Below are positions 1 through 4,511 of a DNA stretch of 8,091 nucleotides, piece after piece; position 1 is the stretch's first letter, and the number at the start of each line of letters is the position of its first letter. Position numbers and translations under genes: made by a program. The stretch comes from an uncultured Actinomycetes bacterium (lineage in GTDB: Bacteria > Actinomycetota > Actinomycetes > Nanopelagicales > Nanopelagicaceae). The stretch is from positions 1 through 8,091 of the forward strand of contig CAIUHY010000037.1 of NCBI GenBank assembly GCA_903899145.1, given 5' to 3'. The notes beneath the pieces are model-generated. The model worked only from the letters and a program-made list of their open reading frames with translations, did no database searches and was not told where the DNA came from.

Positions 1-155
1 GTCACCATTGAAGACATAACTAGCGCGTTGCGATATTTCGCAGCTACGCGTGACTGCGACACAAGTGTGAACACTGTGCAGGCAATCATTGAGATAAGAC
101 CAAAGGAGAAGATGTTATATAGCGAGCTCCATTGGTTATTTGATAGTTGTAGCAT
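1..155 (-). CDS. Microbial rhodopsin (actinorhodopsin-like), N-terminal part, cut by window edge
   Basis: Reading the minus strand from the ATG at 155-153 gives 51 open codons to the window edge. Seen: a short polar N-terminus (MLQLSNNQWSSL), then a hydrophobic helix beginning YNIFSFGLISMIACTVFTLV at residues 13-32, then SQSRVAAKYRNALVMSS and the start of a second hydrophobic stretch. This matches my memory of helix A, the A-B loop and the start of helix B in actinorhodopsins and related xanthorhodopsin-type proton pumps: YN.LSFG..SM.A...F, and an xxKYRxAL loop. An in-frame TAG directly precedes the ATG, and GGAGG lies 9 bases upstream, so the start is well set. If intact, it would be a seven-helix retinal protein in the cytoplasmic membrane, pumping protons in light. 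The retinal lysine and the helix C proton acceptor and donor are outside the window, so pump type and integrity cannot be judged. Another seven-helix membrane protein is the main alternative. Confidence 0.72.
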   Translation of the reverse strand, partial: MLQLSNNQWSSLYNIFSFGLISMIACTVFTLVSQSRVAAKYRNALVMSSMV

Positions 156-162
156 CTAAAAG

Positions 163-198
163 GGCCTCCAGGGCTAGTTAGCTAGGAGCGGTGAGGCC
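163..198 (-). promoter_or_regulatory. Leader hairpin that buries the rhodopsin Shine-Dalgarno sequence
   Basis: In the minus-strand transcript GGCCTC (198-193) is a perfect complement of GAGGCC (168-163). The Shine-Dalgarno GGAGG of the rhodopsin-like gene is at 169-165, so this stem would cover it. A small inner stem CTAG/CTAG (174-177 with 182-185) lies in the loop. Just upstream, GAGG (221-218) can instead pair with CCTC (196-193), capping a perfect CACGT/ACGTG hairpin (212-208 with 202-198). The two folds cannot coexist, as in a translational switch. The pairings are seen; the regulatory role is inferred. I recognise no known riboswitch class. Confidence 0.45.
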
Positions 199-236
199 AC
201 GTGGGGAACGTGAGACACCTCGCTGTGAATGAACAA

Positions 237-265
237 ATAATCCAATAGGTGCGAAAGGTTTGCAA
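237..265 (-). promoter_or_regulatory. Candidate promoter of the rhodopsin-like gene
   Basis: On the minus strand TTGCAA (265-260, 4 of 6 to TTGACA) and GATTAT (242-237, 4 of 6 to TATAAT) are separated by exactly 17 bases. Transcription would begin near 230, giving a leader of about 75 nt that contains both the burying hairpin and its competing stem. The -35 overlaps the AGGTT-TGC-AACCT dyad at 256-268. Confidence 0.4.
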
Positions 266-268
266 CCT
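256..268. repeat. Short dyad over the rhodopsin -35 (operator candidate)
   Basis: AGGTT (256-260) and AACCT (264-268) form a perfect 5-bp inverted repeat around TGC. It overlaps the proposed -35 hexamer of the minus-strand gene, where a repressor would act. Five-base arms can arise by chance in an intergenic stretch of this length, so it is only a candidate site. Confidence 0.25.
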
Positions 269-349
269 GAAACACGGATTTTCCTCAAGAATTCCTCAGA
301 TTGGAATCCTGGAAATCGGACATTTCAGGCGCTGAATGAATTGGCAATC

Positions 350-355
350 TAGACT
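350..355 (+). promoter_or_regulatory. TAGACT -10 box for a leaderless CoA-binding gene
   Basis: TAGACT ends 6 bases before the ATG at 362, and no Shine-Dalgarno sequence precedes that ATG (context CTCACTCC). The spacing puts the transcription start at or next to the A of ATG, the known actinobacterial arrangement for leaderless mRNAs. I see no good -35. The rest of 270-349 holds only weak inverted repeats, such as ATTCC/GGAAT at 291-307 and CCTGAAA/TTTCAGG at 266-329. Confidence 0.5.
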
Positions 356-361
356 CACTCC

Positions 362-787
362 ATGCCAATTGGATGGATCGCCCCCACAGATGATGAGATC
401 GCTTCTATTTTGCAGAGTTCAAAGAACGTTGCAATTGTGGGGGCATCAGATGATCCTCATCGGCCGGTCTATGGAGTGACCGAGTGGCTGCTTGATCATT
501 CGCATTTCAACCTCTTCTTCGTTAATCCAAGGATTACTACCCTCTTCGGATTTCCTGTCTATCGCTCATTGGCAGAAGTACCAGAATGGGTCGATATCGT
601 CGATGTATTTAGAAATGTTGCAGATATGCCAGTAGTGCTTGATGAATCAATTGCTGTGAAGGCAAAGACGATGTGGATGCAACTTGGCCTTGTTGATGAC
701 GCAACCGCAAGCCGTGGCGTGCAGGCAGGGCTAAAGGTTATTCAAGACCGTTGTATAAAAGTTGACTACGAGAGATTTATTAAATAA
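362..787 (+). CDS. CoA-binding domain protein, YccU type
   Basis: This 141-residue protein is a single Rossmann-like CoA-binding domain (CoA_binding_2 family), about the family's usual size. Seen: the glycine-rich nucleotide loop VAIVGASDDPHRPVYGV at residues 23-39; FVNP at 53-56; LAEVPEWVDIVDVFR around 70-84; WMQLGLVDD at 105-113; and DRC at 129-131 in the closing strand. These are the conserved blocks of the family, which shares its fold with the CoA-binding domain of succinyl-CoA synthetase but has no catalytic partner domain. It is expected to be cytosolic; its physiological role is generally unknown. The start has no Shine-Dalgarno sequence but has a -10 box 6 bases away, so it is probably translated leaderless. 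The TAA at 785-787 directly abuts the opposing msrB stop codon, so it is transcribed alone. Confidence 0.88.
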   Translation: MPIGWIAPTDDEIASILQSSKNVAIVGASDDPHRPVYGVTEWLLDHSHFNLFFVNPRITTLFGFPVYRSLAEVPEWVDIVDVFRNVADMPVVLDESIAVKAKTMWMQLGLVDDATASRGVQAGLKVIQDRCIKVDYERFIK

Positions 788-1219
788 TTACTTAGGTTCA
801 AGAACTAGAGCAACAGAGTTGATACACCATCTTTGATCTGTTGGTACACCGTAGCCTTCACCCTCAAAAACATGCCCTAAGTGAGAGCCGCAGTTAGCGC
901 AGCGAACTTCAGTCCTCACTCGTGGAGAAAGTGAGCGATCTTCAATAAGTACTACAGCATCATCTTTAGTCGGAGCATAAAATGAAGGCCACCCACACCC
1001 AGAGTGAAATTTTGTCTCACTTTTAAATAATTCATTCCCGCACGCTTTGCAGCGGTAGCTGCCTACAGTTTCTGAATCTGTGTATTCACCGGTGAATGGG
1101 CGCTCAGTTGCACCATTGCGCAGTACATCATATGAGAGAGGATCTAGTGTTTCCTGCAACTTTTTCTCATCAATTTTTATCTTAAAGTCTTCACCGTCAG
1201 GGTTTATGATTTTTGACAT
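788..1219 (-). CDS. msrB: Peptide-methionine (R)-S-oxide reductase MsrB
   Basis: This 143-residue enzyme reduces methionine-R-sulfoxide in proteins back to methionine, drawing electrons from thioredoxin. Seen: two CxxC pairs, C57/C60 and C107/C110, the structural zinc site of most bacterial MsrBs; SGCGWPSFY at 73-81, which carries the likely resolving Cys75 and substrate-pocket Trp77; GSHLGHVF at 111-118; and RWCINSVAL at 130-138 with the catalytic Cys132. All key residues are present and the length is normal. There is no signal peptide, so it acts in the cytosol. It is the last gene of a minus-strand operon, 24 bases after the membrane-protein gene. AGAGGT (1232-1227) lies 7 bases before the ATG, supporting this start and separate initiation. 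The other two operon members are membrane or exported proteins, so a functional link is uncertain; co-expression under oxidative stress is one possibility. Confidence 0.97.
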   Translation of the reverse strand: MSKIINPDGEDFKIKIDEKKLQETLDPLSYDVLRNGATERPFTGEYTDSETVGSYRCKACGNELFKSETKFHSGCGWPSFYAPTKDDAVVLIEDRSLSPRVRTEVRCANCGSHLGHVFEGEGYGVPTDQRWCINSVALVLEPK

Positions 1220-1243
1220 AGTATTTACCTCTTCTTTTAATTG

Positions 1244-1927
1244 TTAGTGCAGGATATTAACGGCGCGAGCAATAACGAGTCCAACAATAACTAAAGATGT
1301 AGCACTTTGAATCATCATAAGAAACTTTGCCCACCTGCTCAGAGGTAATACATCTGTAGGGCTAAATGCGCTGGCATTTGTATATGAGGTATACATATAG
1401 TCAAAAAAACCAGGCTTCCAGTTTTCTGGTGCATATTCCGACGATGACATCTGGGGGAATAAGAAATCGGGGTATGGGATGAGTGCCTCAGCTCTTGCTC
1501 CTGGGCCTCCACGATCAAATTCCCAATACCAGAGGGTAAAAACAACAATATTTGTCAGCCAGATAGAGCCACCGAATGCAAGAAGGTTTGTTGGACTTTT
1601 CACGGTTGAATGGATGATTCCATCTACTAAATCAATTGCTGATGCAATATTACTTACTGTCATCACTGCAGCAAGGGCGATACCAAGCCACCAGCTGAGC
1701 TTATGGTGCTGATTAATGCGCCCCGGTTTTATGGCAAACATAATTACCATCAAACTTGCTTCGATCACGCATATCTCCGGCTGGAGTTTGAGTGACATAG
1801 GTGCGGGCAATAGATATTGCAAAATAATCACAACGCCAACTACAAAGGAAACTGGCCAACGGTGCTCACCGATATGCGGCTTATGCCAATGTGGCATTTT
1901 CCCTGAGTGGTGCTGTATGAAACTCAT
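1244..1927 (-). CDS. Polytopic membrane protein with a channel-like C-terminal half
   Basis: This is a 227-residue integral membrane protein. Hydrophobic segments are at about 24-40, 51-66, 77-105, 112-136 and 199-224; a shorter semi-hydrophobic stretch at 172-190 follows the extended loop WYWEFDRGGPGAR...FLFPQM. I recall actinobacterial homologues of unknown function that keep EHRWP, LTNIVVFTLWYWE, DFLFPQM and TNASAFSPTDVLPL. The C-terminus (FDYMYTSYTNASAFSPTDVLPLSRWAK, then a long helix to VIARAVNI) has the layout of the pore region of two-helix potassium channels, Thr/Ser-rich turn, Asp, Pro, then inner helix, but FSPTD stands where GYGD would be. Channel activity is therefore an inference, not an assignment. 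The ATG overlaps the upstream gene's TGA (ATGA at 1927-1924), indicating translational coupling to the exported DMFase-like protein; msrB follows 24 bases later. The N-terminus is His-rich (six His in the first 22 residues), so metal binding is conceivable. Confidence 0.8.
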   Translation of the reverse strand: MSFIQHHSGKMPHWHKPHIGEHRWPVSFVVGVVIILQYLLPAPMSLKLQPEICVIEASLMVIMFAIKPGRINQHHKLSWWLGIALAAVMTVSNIASAIDLVDGIIHSTVKSPTNLLAFGGSIWLTNIVVFTLWYWEFDRGGPGARAEALIPYPDFLFPQMSSSEYAPENWKPGFFDYMYTSYTNASAFSPTDVLPLSRWAKFLMMIQSATSLVIVGLVIARAVNILH

Positions 1928-3588
1928 TTGAGCAATTTACCAACTTCACTTTGTTGCCACAATGTCAGAACTTGTAAAGTTATTGAGCGTATGAGCTTTT
2001 GTGATTGAGTCTCATAAGCACTATCCACGCATGAATCACTGAGCTGACAACTCCATGTTGTCATACCTGCATTAAATTCTGCGCTTCCCGAGGGGAAGGC
2101 GATCCAGTCTGTCTGTGCCACAGGGGTCGTTTTAAAAGCAGTAGGCGTAGCATCACGTCTGGTCATTGTTCCGCTATAGAGCACATGCACATTAGGAGGC
2201 TGTGCATTATTGGTTACTGTTTTCTCAACTTCAGTGTCGCTTGATAAACCAGTAATTGATTGATTTCTTGGAACTTTTAACCACTGAGGTATCGAGACAG
2301 GTTTGAGTGTTCCATAAACATGAACTCCATCTGTTTGCTCACCTGTAATTAAATTCGAAGGTGTATTTATGCGGGGATCTGCAAATTGGATAGACACTTG
2401 ATCAACATTTGTGTTTGGGTCTTGTATCGCGCTTCGATACATAATTAAATGGCGGTCAGGTCCTGTAAGCGATGGTTCTAAACGTGTTTGCCAATAAGCC
2501 GTATTCGCACCAAAAACGGCAATATTAATTCCTATATTTCTTGCAGCGATAAAAGTATTAAGCATTCCGTGGGTGAAATATTCAGCATGTCCACCAATGA
2601 TTAACGAATTGTAGTTGGTGATGATTGATGGCCATTGATTGATATCTAAATCACTCACTTGATCAATATTTATACCTTGTTGCTCTGTAAATTGGATAAA
2701 AGGAATCGTATCTCGCTGCACTGAGAACGCACCGCTTCCCAAGAGTGGTCGATCAAATGATGCAACACGACTACGTTGGTCGCGGGTACTATTTCCATCC
2801 TTACCTGGCCCTTCATAGGTAGAGCGTCCACCAAAACTGTTATATGCATTCCATGTTAAAAATGATTGCATCATGACCATTTTTGATGTACCTACTGGAC
2901 TTCGTACAACAAGTGGTGCAGCACTTTCAACTTGGCCAAATGGTGAAATTGAAAGGATGAGGTAAAAACCAGGTGTCCAATCATTTCCTATTGTTAAAGT
3001 TGTTGATACTGGCCATCTGGCTTCGGTGTAACGAGTGGCATCGTGGATTGTTGTTGATTTTCGTTCTTTTAATTTAACCCTAGGTGAGCGCCATACTTCG
3101 CGGGCGCCAGCACCGTTATAATAACCAATTCGCCATGCCGCGAAATAGCGAGGGCCTGGAACTATTTTATTACCGTAAGATTCGTAAAGAGCAGCATGAA
3201 TTTTCACACTTTGCCCACAAGAAACGGAAGACTGATCAAGCCAAAGCGCACTACCTTGAGCTGCAGATAATCCTAGATTTTTCCATATCGATGGCGTCAT
3301 ATTTACACCAGGTTTTTGGTTTTCATCATGTACCCATGTCGGAGAAAGTTTGGGACATGTTGAATCCATGAAAGCAGAATTATCAGATGGTAAAGAAATA
3401 TTTTGTGAATCTACAAAAGTTTCCATTGGCCTAAATGGCAAATCTGCATGGGCAGTAAGTGCTGGAAACTTTTCTTCCACACCCTTTTTCTCACCGTAGA
3501 AGTAAGACCCTACGGCTGCTATGGCTACCGCGGTCAGGCTGATGGCTGAAAAGAGCACAATATTGCGCGAGGAAAAAGATAATTTCAT
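1924..3588 (-). CDS. Exported N,N-dimethylformamidase beta-subunit-like protein
   Basis: This 554-residue protein has an N-terminal membrane anchor or signal segment (about residues 9-29, positive residues before it) and an extracytoplasmic remainder. Motifs match the DMFase beta-subunit-like C-terminal family: FAAWRIGYYNGAGAREV (149-165), PGFYLILS (206-213), SFLTWNAYNSFGGRSTY (242-258), VASFDRPL (275-282), IIGGHAEYFTHGM (330-342, the family's GHDEYW block), AVFGANTAYWQTR (357-369) and EFNAGMTTWSCQL (504-516). The DMFase large subunit uses a tyrosine/glutamate-bound iron; Tyr337 and Tyr365 sit in the conserved blocks, but I cannot say they are its ligands. Four cysteines (78, 124, 514, 520) could form disulfides outside the cell. 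No small DMFase subunit is nearby, so formamide hydrolysis should not be assumed. First gene of the operon; it overlaps the channel-like gene by ATGA. No Shine-Dalgarno is close to the ATG; a TAGACT box 9 bases upstream suggests a leaderless start. Confidence 0.8.
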   Translation of the reverse strand: MKLSFSSRNIVLFSAISLTAVAIAAVGSYFYGEKKGVEEKFPALTAHADLPFRPMETFVDSQNISLPSDNSAFMDSTCPKLSPTWVHDENQKPGVNMTPSIWKNLGLSAAQGSALWLDQSSVSCGQSVKIHAALYESYGNKIVPGPRYFAAWRIGYYNGAGAREVWRSPRVKLKERKSTTIHDATRYTEARWPVSTTLTIGNDWTPGFYLILSISPFGQVESAAPLVVRSPVGTSKMVMMQSFLTWNAYNSFGGRSTYEGPGKDGNSTRDQRSRVASFDRPLLGSGAFSVQRDTIPFIQFTEQQGINIDQVSDLDINQWPSIITNYNSLIIGGHAEYFTHGMLNTFIAARNIGINIAVFGANTAYWQTRLEPSLTGPDRHLIMYRSAIQDPNTNVDQVSIQFADPRINTPSNLITGEQTDGVHVYGTLKPVSIPQWLKVPRNQSITGLSSDTEVEKTVTNNAQPPNVHVLYSGTMTRRDATPTAFKTTPVAQTDWIAFPSGSAEFNAGMTTWSCQLSDSCVDSAYETQSQKLIRSITLQVLTLWQQSEVGKLLK

Positions 3589-3633
3589 TAGGTAACGAGT
3601 CTACCTGTACGCTCATTTCCTGAAGCAGTGTTC
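3589..3633. promoter_or_regulatory. Divergent promoter region, DMFase-like operon / tRNA-Thr
   Basis: Only 45 bases separate the DMFase-like start codon from tRNA-Thr, so the two divergent promoters must crowd or overlap. For the minus strand, TAGACT (3603-3598) lies 9 bases from the ATG. For the plus strand, GATAAT (3578-3583) is the best -10 and lies inside the first codons of the opposing gene; its -35 is poor. A dyad AGGTA-N7-TACCT (3590-3606) covers the minus-strand -10 and could be an operator. Confidence 0.4.
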
Positions 3634-3706
3634 GCCCCCCTAGCTCAGTTGGTAGAGCGTTTCCATGGTAAGGAAGAGGTCAACGGTTCGATTCCGTTGG
3701 GGGGCT
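3634..3706 (+). tRNA. tRNA-Thr (anticodon GGT)
   Basis: A complete cloverleaf can be drawn. The acceptor stem is GCCCCCC/GGGGGGC (7 perfect pairs) and the D stem GCTC/GAGC. The anticodon stem is TTTCC/GGAAG with loop ATGGTAA and anticodon GGT at 3667-3669. The T arm is AACGG-TTCGATT-CCGTT. The discriminator is T3706. The 3' CCA is not encoded (CGA follows), so it must be added after transcription. It is first in the actinobacterial tRNA-Thr, tRNA-Met, rpmG order. Confidence 0.97.
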
Positions 3707-3714
3707 CGAAAAAG

Positions 3715-3743
3715 TTTAGAATTCTTTTAGAAATTATTTAGAA
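3715..3743. repeat. Three TTTAGAA repeats with an 11-bp period
   Basis: TTTAGAA occurs at 3715-3721, 3726-3732 and 3737-3743, exactly 11 bases apart, so all copies face nearly the same side of the helix. They lie in the very AT-rich 62-base spacer between tRNA-Thr and tRNA-Met, ending about 25 bases before tRNA-Met. TAAAAT (3744-3749), right after the third copy, could be a tRNA-Met -10. The array may be an upstream activating or protein-binding site, or simply AT-rich spacer; the exact period is seen, the role is inferred. Confidence 0.5.
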
Positions 3744-3768
3744 TAAAATTACATAAGCATTTACTCTT

Positions 3769-3845
3769 GGCGGGGTAGCTCAGCTTGGTAGAGCATGCGG
3801 CTCATAATCGCAGTGTCGCCGGTTCAAGTCCGGCCTCCGCTACCA
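3769..3845 (+). tRNA. tRNA-Met (anticodon CAT), elongator type
   Basis: The acceptor stem is GGCGGGG/CTCCGCT (with two G-U pairs) and the D stem GCTC/GAGC. The anticodon stem is TGCGG/TCGCA with loop CTCATAA and anticodon CAT at 3803-3805. The T arm is GCCGG-TTCAAGT-CCGGC. Discriminator A3842 is followed by an encoded CCA (3843-3845), unlike the neighbouring tRNA-Thr. The initiator is unlikely: the anticodon stem lacks three consecutive G-C pairs, and position 1 pairs with 72 as G-U rather than a C-A mismatch. A tRNA-Ile2 with lysidine also has a CAT gene anticodon, but the location before rpmG is that of elongator Met in Actinobacteria. Confidence 0.93.
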
Positions 3846-3852
3846 ATTCACC

Positions 3853-3884
3853 TCTAAATCACGCCCAACCACGCGTGATTTAGA
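3853..3884 (+). terminator. Perfect 12-bp hairpin between tRNA-Met and rpmG
   Basis: TCTAAATCACGC (3853-3864) and GCGTGATTTAGA (3873-3884) are exact reverse complements around an 8-base loop. The hairpin begins 8 bases after the tRNA-Met CCA and ends about 70 bases before rpmG. No T-run follows on the plus strand, so it is not a classical intrinsic terminator. It may be a U-tract-less terminator, an RNA-processing signal for the tRNA 3' end, or an attenuator for rpmG-hadAB. Confidence 0.45.
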
Positions 3885-3940
3885 CGATTGCATGGGTTTG
3901 AAGTAACCTTTGCACTTAAGTTTTCTATACGTTCGATTTA

Positions 3941-3946
3941 AAGGAG
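3941..3946 (+). promoter_or_regulatory. rpmG: Strong ribosome binding site of rpmG
   Basis: AAGGAG lies 7 bases before the ATG at 3954. It is the strongest Shine-Dalgarno sequence on the plus strand; hadA, the glycosyltransferase and murB have none visible, so rpmG is probably the main independent entry point for ribosomes in this block. Confidence 0.85.
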
Positions 3947-3953
3947 CACGACG

Positions 3954-4124
3954 ATGGCAAGCAAGAGCGCGGATGTCCGCCCAAAGATCACTATGGCTTG
4001 CGTTGAGTGCAAGGAACGTAACTACATTACAAAAAAGAATCGTCGTAACGATCCAGACCGCATGGAACTAAAGAAGTTCTGCCCTCGTTGCAAACTTTCA
4101 ACAGTTCATCGCGAAACCCGATAA
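3954..4124 (+). CDS. rpmG: 50S ribosomal protein L33
   Basis: This 56-residue basic protein of the large ribosomal subunit lies near the E site. The frame reads MASKSADVRPKITMACVECK at the start and ends in VHRETR. Two CxxC pairs (C16/C19 in CVEC, C43/C46 in CPRC) form a zinc ribbon, making this the zinc-binding (C+) form; organisms with a second, cysteine-free form induce it under zinc starvation. Length and motifs are typical of the family. The start is fixed by AAGGAG 7 bases upstream. It sits between tRNA-Met and hadA, the standard actinobacterial position, and hadA begins 3 bases after its stop, so L33 and the dehydratase are very likely co-transcribed. Confidence 0.98.
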   Translation: MASKSADVRPKITMACVECKERNYITKKNRRNDPDRMELKKFCPRCKLSTVHRETR

Positions 4125-4127
4125 CAC

Positions 4128-4511
4128 ATGCTTAACCCCGACCTAGTCGGGCGCACTTTCACTGGTGCAGCTAGCACAACAATTACCCAAGAATCTATTA
4201 CTGCTTTTGCGCATGCTTTGGGTGAAGAAAATATTTCAGTTGCGCCTCCGACATTTGGAATTACAGTAACACTGGCCCAATCACAGACACTTTTGCAAGA
4301 TTCCGGATTGGACTGGACGCGTGTAGTCCATGGAGACCAGCGCTTTGAAATTCATACCCCAATAGTTGCCGGGATGAGCCTTACATGTGAGTGCACAATT
4401 GAAAGTGCCCGAGTAGTTGCAGGAAATGAAATCGTAAGTGTTAAGGCAGATCTTCTATCTGATTCAAAACTCGTTGCATCAACCTGGGCTACTTTGGTGT
4501 TTCGAGGATGA
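4128..4511 (+). CDS. hadA: (3R)-hydroxyacyl-ACP dehydratase subunit HadA (MaoC N-terminal-like)
   Basis: This 127-residue hot-dog-fold subunit belongs to the FAS-II dehydratase, which removes water from 3-hydroxyacyl-ACP. It is the non-catalytic partner that shapes the acyl channel in the HadAB heterodimer. Seen: NPDLVGRTF (3-11), APPTFGITV (39-47), and the hallmark VVHGDQRFEIHTPIVAGMSL (66-85) followed by the strands of the hot-dog sheet. As expected for this subunit, it lacks the catalytic Asp...NPIH motif. It is shorter than mycobacterial HadA (about 158): residues between the first helix and APPTF are missing, as is a C-terminal tail. It starts 3 bases after rpmG without a Shine-Dalgarno sequence, and its stop overlaps hadB (ATGA), indicating tight coupling to its partner. 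Mycolic acids are not implied; the pair would serve ordinary membrane fatty acids. Confidence 0.9.
   Translation: MLNPDLVGRTFTGAASTTITQESITAFAHALGEENISVAPPTFGITVTLAQSQTLLQDSGLDWTRVVHGDQRFEIHTPIVAGMSLTCECTIESARVVAGNEIVSVKADLLSDSKLVASTWATLVFRG

Noticed and set aside
156..361. Known riboswitch class (cobalamin, SAM, c-di-AMP) in the divergent spacer
   Set aside because: I looked for the conserved cores of these classes on both strands and saw none; only the local stems already described are present.
1479..1712. Open frame of 77 codons on the plus strand
   Set aside because: It is fully antisense to the channel-like membrane gene, has no recognisable domain and no ribosome binding site; the minus-strand protein has clear family motifs.
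3084..3371. Open frame of 95 codons on the plus strand
   Set aside because: It is antisense to the conserved N-terminal half of the DMFase-like gene, with low-complexity composition and no family resemblance.
1924..3588. Functional N,N-dimethylformamidase
   Set aside because: No small subunit gene is nearby, the protein carries a membrane anchor or signal segment, and iron ligands cannot be confirmed; only the fold relationship is supported.
3715..3743. CRISPR array or plasmid-type iterons
   Set aside because: The units are only 7 bases with 4-base spacers and three copies; there is no spacer diversity, cas gene or replication initiator nearby.
3769..3845. Initiator tRNA-fMet or tRNA-Ile2 (CAT)
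   Set aside because: It has no run of three G-C pairs in the anticodon stem and no 1-72 C-A mismatch, so it is not an initiator. The Thr-Met-rpmG order favours elongator Met over Ile2, although Ile2 is not strictly excluded.
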